Assembly: GCA_013823985.1 (NCBI GenBank)
Contig: PNNB01000001.1
Coordinates: forward strand, 62,001 to 126,000
Origin: Sphingopyxis sp.
GTDB taxonomy: Bacteria > Pseudomonadota > Alphaproteobacteria > Sphingomonadales > Sphingomonadaceae
DNA length: 64,000 nucleotides
Direction of reading: 5' to 3'
Below are positions 61,385-64,000 of the stretch, piece after piece. The position numbers and the translations under genes were made by a program. The stretch's first letter is position 1. Every line of letters starts with the position of its first letter. The notes under the pieces are model-generated. The model ran no database searches, was not told where the DNA came from, and saw nothing but the letters and a program-made list of their open reading frames with translations.

Positions 61385-63817
61385 TCAGAAGGTAAGTGCA
61401 AAAGTAATCCCGTAAGTGCGCGGATCTCCGGGCTGCCCGACAATGAGACCCGTGTTTCCGGACGGCACGGCAAGCTGTTCGAAATAGTTCACATCGAACA
61501 GGTTGCGTACAAATCCAAACAGGTTGATGCCGCTGTCGGTCCGGAAACCTACGCGATAGTTAGTAAGGGCATAACCTTGAATATTCGTATAAATGGAAGG
61601 TGTCGGGTTTGATGAAAATCCGGTACGGTAATTTCCATCGATACCGACATAGAGTTGGCCTTCGCGTCCAAATACGGAAGTTGGCGTGTTGACCTCGCCT
61701 CCATATGAGAATGACCATTTGGATACGCCAGGCAAACGTTGGCCGGAAATGTCGCAGTTCGCCGGACTATTCCCGGGGACGCCAGGGGCCGCGATTGGCG
61801 TTCCGGTGCCGCCGCCGGACAGTTCGGGCGGGCAAGGTGCGTCGGCAAAGCTGCGATATTTTGCATCGACATAGGTGCCGTTTAGATACACGTTGAACCT
61901 ATCATTCGGACGCAAGGAGAAGTCTGCTTCAAGGCCCTGCGTACGAACTTTATCGGCATTGGCGAGATATCCGCGCAACACGCCCAACTGGCCATTTGTG
62001 ACCAGGGCTTGGTAATCCGAAATGTCGGTACGAAAGGCCGACAGATTCAAAGTCGCCCTGCGGTCAAGGAATTGGGCCTTAATCCCTGCTTCGATGTGAT
62101 TGACCGATTCGGGTTTAACCGTTCCTGCTGCCAAGATCGGATTGCCCGCGGCGTCGTTCGGAACGCCGTTCAGATTAACGCCGCCAGATTTAAACGTCTT
62201 GGAATAGGTTGCGAATGCCAGAATATCCTGAGCGACTTCGTAACTCAGTGTCAGGTCGTAGCTGAAGTTCCAGTCGCTGAACTTCGGTTCAAAACGCTGC
62301 GGCGATAGAACGCCACGTTGCGCGACAATCCGAGGGTCGGTGCTGGCGAATGTCACCAATTGCCCCGCCCCATTGGTCACGACAGAATCGTAAAGCCCGT
62401 CTTTTTTGTCATAATTGACGCGAAAACCGGGCTGGATAGTCAGACCTGTCAAAGGCTTCCAGCTGAACTGGCCAAAAAGAGCCGCGCTTGTGTTATCCAG
62501 GCGAATATCGTTCCGAGCGGTCAAGCCGTTCAACACAGAAGGATCGTTCGCCAGTGCTCCTGTGAGTAACCAGCGGCTGGCCGCCGGACCCTGTTCTTGT
62601 ATCCCTTGTGTGCGGACCTTCTGATGATAGGCAAAGGCGCCAACAACGAAATCAAACGCGTCACCTGACTGCGCGTAGCGGATTTCTTGGGTATATTGCT
62701 GCTGCTGCGAAGGGTTGTTCGACTTCGTAGTGATGGGAAGGCCGGTGAAGTCCCGGTCGTTTGCCGGCACCCAATCCCAATAGCGCCATGCCGTAACAGA
62801 TGTCAGCGTGCCCGGTCCGGTATCCCATTTGATTTTGAGGGCGGCACCACCAATTTCGTTTCGCGCGTTAAGCTCAGCATCGACATCGGTCAGGCGGTCG
62901 AATGGGTTGGTGCTGACCACGCGGTAATTTTGGGCCGCAGCGAGGGCTGCGTATTGGCGGCTAAGTGCGCGCTGCGTGGTTCCTGTGCGAACGTAGATTT
63001 GTGCACAGCATTCTGGGTTTTGCACACTGAAGTCGCCCGAAAGCTTGACATCCAGATTGTCATTTGGACGCCAGAGTAGTTGGCCACGCAGACCAATATT
63101 ATCCTGCTCATTGATCCAGTTGCCGGATGTGACGTTGAAAATGGTGCCGCGTCGGCTTGTGCCCGATACGGCCAGACGGGCGGCGATCGTGTCAGATAAT
63201 GGACCTGAAATCGCTGCTTTAGCCTGTTTGAAATTAAGATTGCCGATGCTGACCTCTGCGCGGCCTTCGAGATTGAATGTTGGTTGACGCGTAGAAATGT
63301 TGATCGCGCCAGCCGTGGTGTTCTTCCCGTACAATGTGCCTTGAGGACCACGAAGAACTTCAATCTGCCCGACATCAAGGAAATCGAACGTCGCAGAGGC
63401 AACGCGCGAATAATAGACATCATCCACATAAATGCCGACGCCCTGTTCGATCCCGTCATTGGTCAAGCCAAAGGGGACACCGATGCCGCGGATGTTTACC
63501 GACGTGTTGCGTGGGTTTGACGAGTAGAATTGTAAGGTTGGGGTCAGCTGCTGCAACCGACCAACGTTGAAGCTTCCCGTGTTATCGATCTGATCGCCAC
63601 CGACCACCGATACAGCGATAGGGATTTCCTGCGCTGTTTCATCGCGACGACGGGCGGTCACAATGATTTCCTGAGGTGCATCGGTATCGCCGGTGCCTGC
63701 CGATGAGCGCGCTTCCTGATCAAGGACAACGGCCTCCGTGGTTTCGGCAAAAGCAGGCGTGGTGAGCGATAAAAGTGTTACAAGGGCCAGAGACGGGCCA
63801 AGGTCGCGAATGAGCAT
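61385..63817 (-). CDS. TonB-dependent receptor, sulfur-cluster associated
   Basis: 810 residues with a signal peptide (cleavage near PAFAET). The TonB box region reads APQEIIVTARRRDETAQEIP, the plug has VGQIEVLRGPQGTLYGKNT, and it ends in PRTYGITFALTF. It is the second gene in DUF2292-receptor-TSUP order. The neighbours suggest an organosulfur or sulfonate ligand, but the sequence itself does not show the substrate. Confidence 0.93.
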   Translation of the reverse strand: MLIRDLGPSLALVTLLSLTTPAFAETTEAVVLDQEARSSAGTGDTDAPQEIIVTARRRDETAQEIPIAVSVVGGDQIDNTGSFNVGRLQQLTPTLQFYSSNPRNTSVNIRGIGVPFGLTNDGIEQGVGIYVDDVYYSRVASATFDFLDVGQIEVLRGPQGTLYGKNTTAGAINISTRQPTFNLEGRAEVSIGNLNFKQAKAAISGPLSDTIAARLAVSGTSRRGTIFNVTSGNWINEQDNIGLRGQLLWRPNDNLDVKLSGDFSVQNPECCAQIYVRTGTTQRALSRQYAALAAAQNYRVVSTNPFDRLTDVDAELNARNEIGGAALKIKWDTGPGTLTSVTAWRYWDWVPANDRDFTGLPITTKSNNPSQQQQYTQEIRYAQSGDAFDFVVGAFAYHQKVRTQGIQEQGPAASRWLLTGALANDPSVLNGLTARNDIRLDNTSAALFGQFSWKPLTGLTIQPGFRVNYDKKDGLYDSVVTNGAGQLVTFASTDPRIVAQRGVLSPQRFEPKFSDWNFSYDLTLSYEVAQDILAFATYSKTFKSGGVNLNGVPNDAAGNPILAAGTVKPESVNHIEAGIKAQFLDRRATLNLSAFRTDISDYQALVTNGQLGVLRGYLANADKVRTQGLEADFSLRPNDRFNVYLNGTYVDAKYRSFADAPCPPELSGGGTGTPIAAPGVPGNSPANCDISGQRLPGVSKWSFSYGGEVNTPTSVFGREGQLYVGIDGNYRTGFSSNPTPSIYTNIQGYALTNYRVGFRTDSGINLFGFVRNLFDVNYFEQLAVPSGNTGLIVGQPGDPRTYGITFALTF

Positions 63818-63889
63818 GTGTTTTACTTTCGAAAAAACAGATGCATCCGGTGGGCCGGTCTGCCTCTTAAATTTGGGAGAGAGATTGGT

Positions 63890-64000
63890 TTAGTTGCTGA
63901 AGCGTTTGCGCTCCGTCACGTCGACCTGCACAAGTTTACCTTCATGCACGGTCAACTGGATCGCGCCAAAGCGCAGTTTTGCGAGTGCGTCGAGCACAGC
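63890..64000 (-). CDS. DUF2292 (YezD-like) protein, truncated by window edge
   Basis: The last 36 residues are present, including VLDALAKLRFGAIQLTVHEG and KLVQVDVTERKRFSN, which closely fit the DUF2292/YezD pattern of short proteins found in sulfur-assimilation clusters. It ends 72 bases before the TonB receptor on the same strand. Its N-terminus lies beyond the window. The biochemical role of DUF2292 is unknown. Confidence 0.75.
   Translation of the reverse strand, partial: AVLDALAKLRFGAIQLTVHEGKLVQVDVTERKRFSN

Overview
The window looks like chromosomal DNA of an alphaproteobacterium, most likely a sphingomonad (Sphingomonadales). The evidence is three long TonB-dependent receptors (TBDRs), high-GC codon use, a plant-type glutamate-cysteine ligase, a beta-propeller phytase, CHASE3/HWE two-component signalling and an alphaproteobacterial mre operon. 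Most of it is core genome with small accessory insertions. No CRISPR array, rRNA operon, integrase or complete insertion sequence was seen.

Region 1-14.6 kb. On the minus strand lie secE-nusG, rplK-rplA and rplJ-rplL, in the usual order and orientation but as three separate blocks. Each block has its own candidate terminator, and they are separated by about 3 kb cargo segments (SnoaL-like/GNAT/nitrilase/EamA, and an HWE kinase with a response regulator plus two secreted proteins). At the left edge are an aminotransferase, a thioesterase and a lipoprotein-type methyltransferase. These are followed by apt and a DUF2975/XRE regulator operon that ends in an unlisted 28-codon hydrophobic ORF.

Region 14.6-21.4 kb. 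An FAD oxidoreductase and a DUF808 membrane protein are followed by a segment of foreign character. It holds an orphan protein, a short lipoprotein ORF and a 5'-truncated phage polyprotein with a C-terminal M15-like peptidase domain. The segment lies against the 3' end of tRNA-Trp.

Region 21.4-36.9 kb. A TBDR and gshA come first, then three neighbouring secreted DUF11-type proteins that share a C-terminal module and a common end signature. Next are rsmE, ubiA, an aldo/keto reductase, a large perfect inverted repeat, and ppk-ppx.

Region 36.9-47.5 kb. A TBDR is translationally coupled to a phytase lipoprotein. After these come hotdog thioesterase, an alpha/beta-hydrolase-flavin reductase fusion lacking its catalytic serine, a photolyase-like protein with permuted domain order, an AT-rich orphan MltR-like gene, TspO, a TetR-DUF4188 operon with a clear operator, and tRNA-Lys.

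Region 47.5-64 kb. This is cell-shape and housekeeping DNA: mreBCD-mrdA-rodA, mutL, ychF, pth and rplY. A truncated haemoglobin/small Cys protein/outer-membrane barrel operon lies within it. At the right edge is a likely sulfur-related operon (DUF2292, TBDR, TSUP exporter) that runs out of the window.

All calls come from reading the sequence and from memory of protein families. No database search was run.
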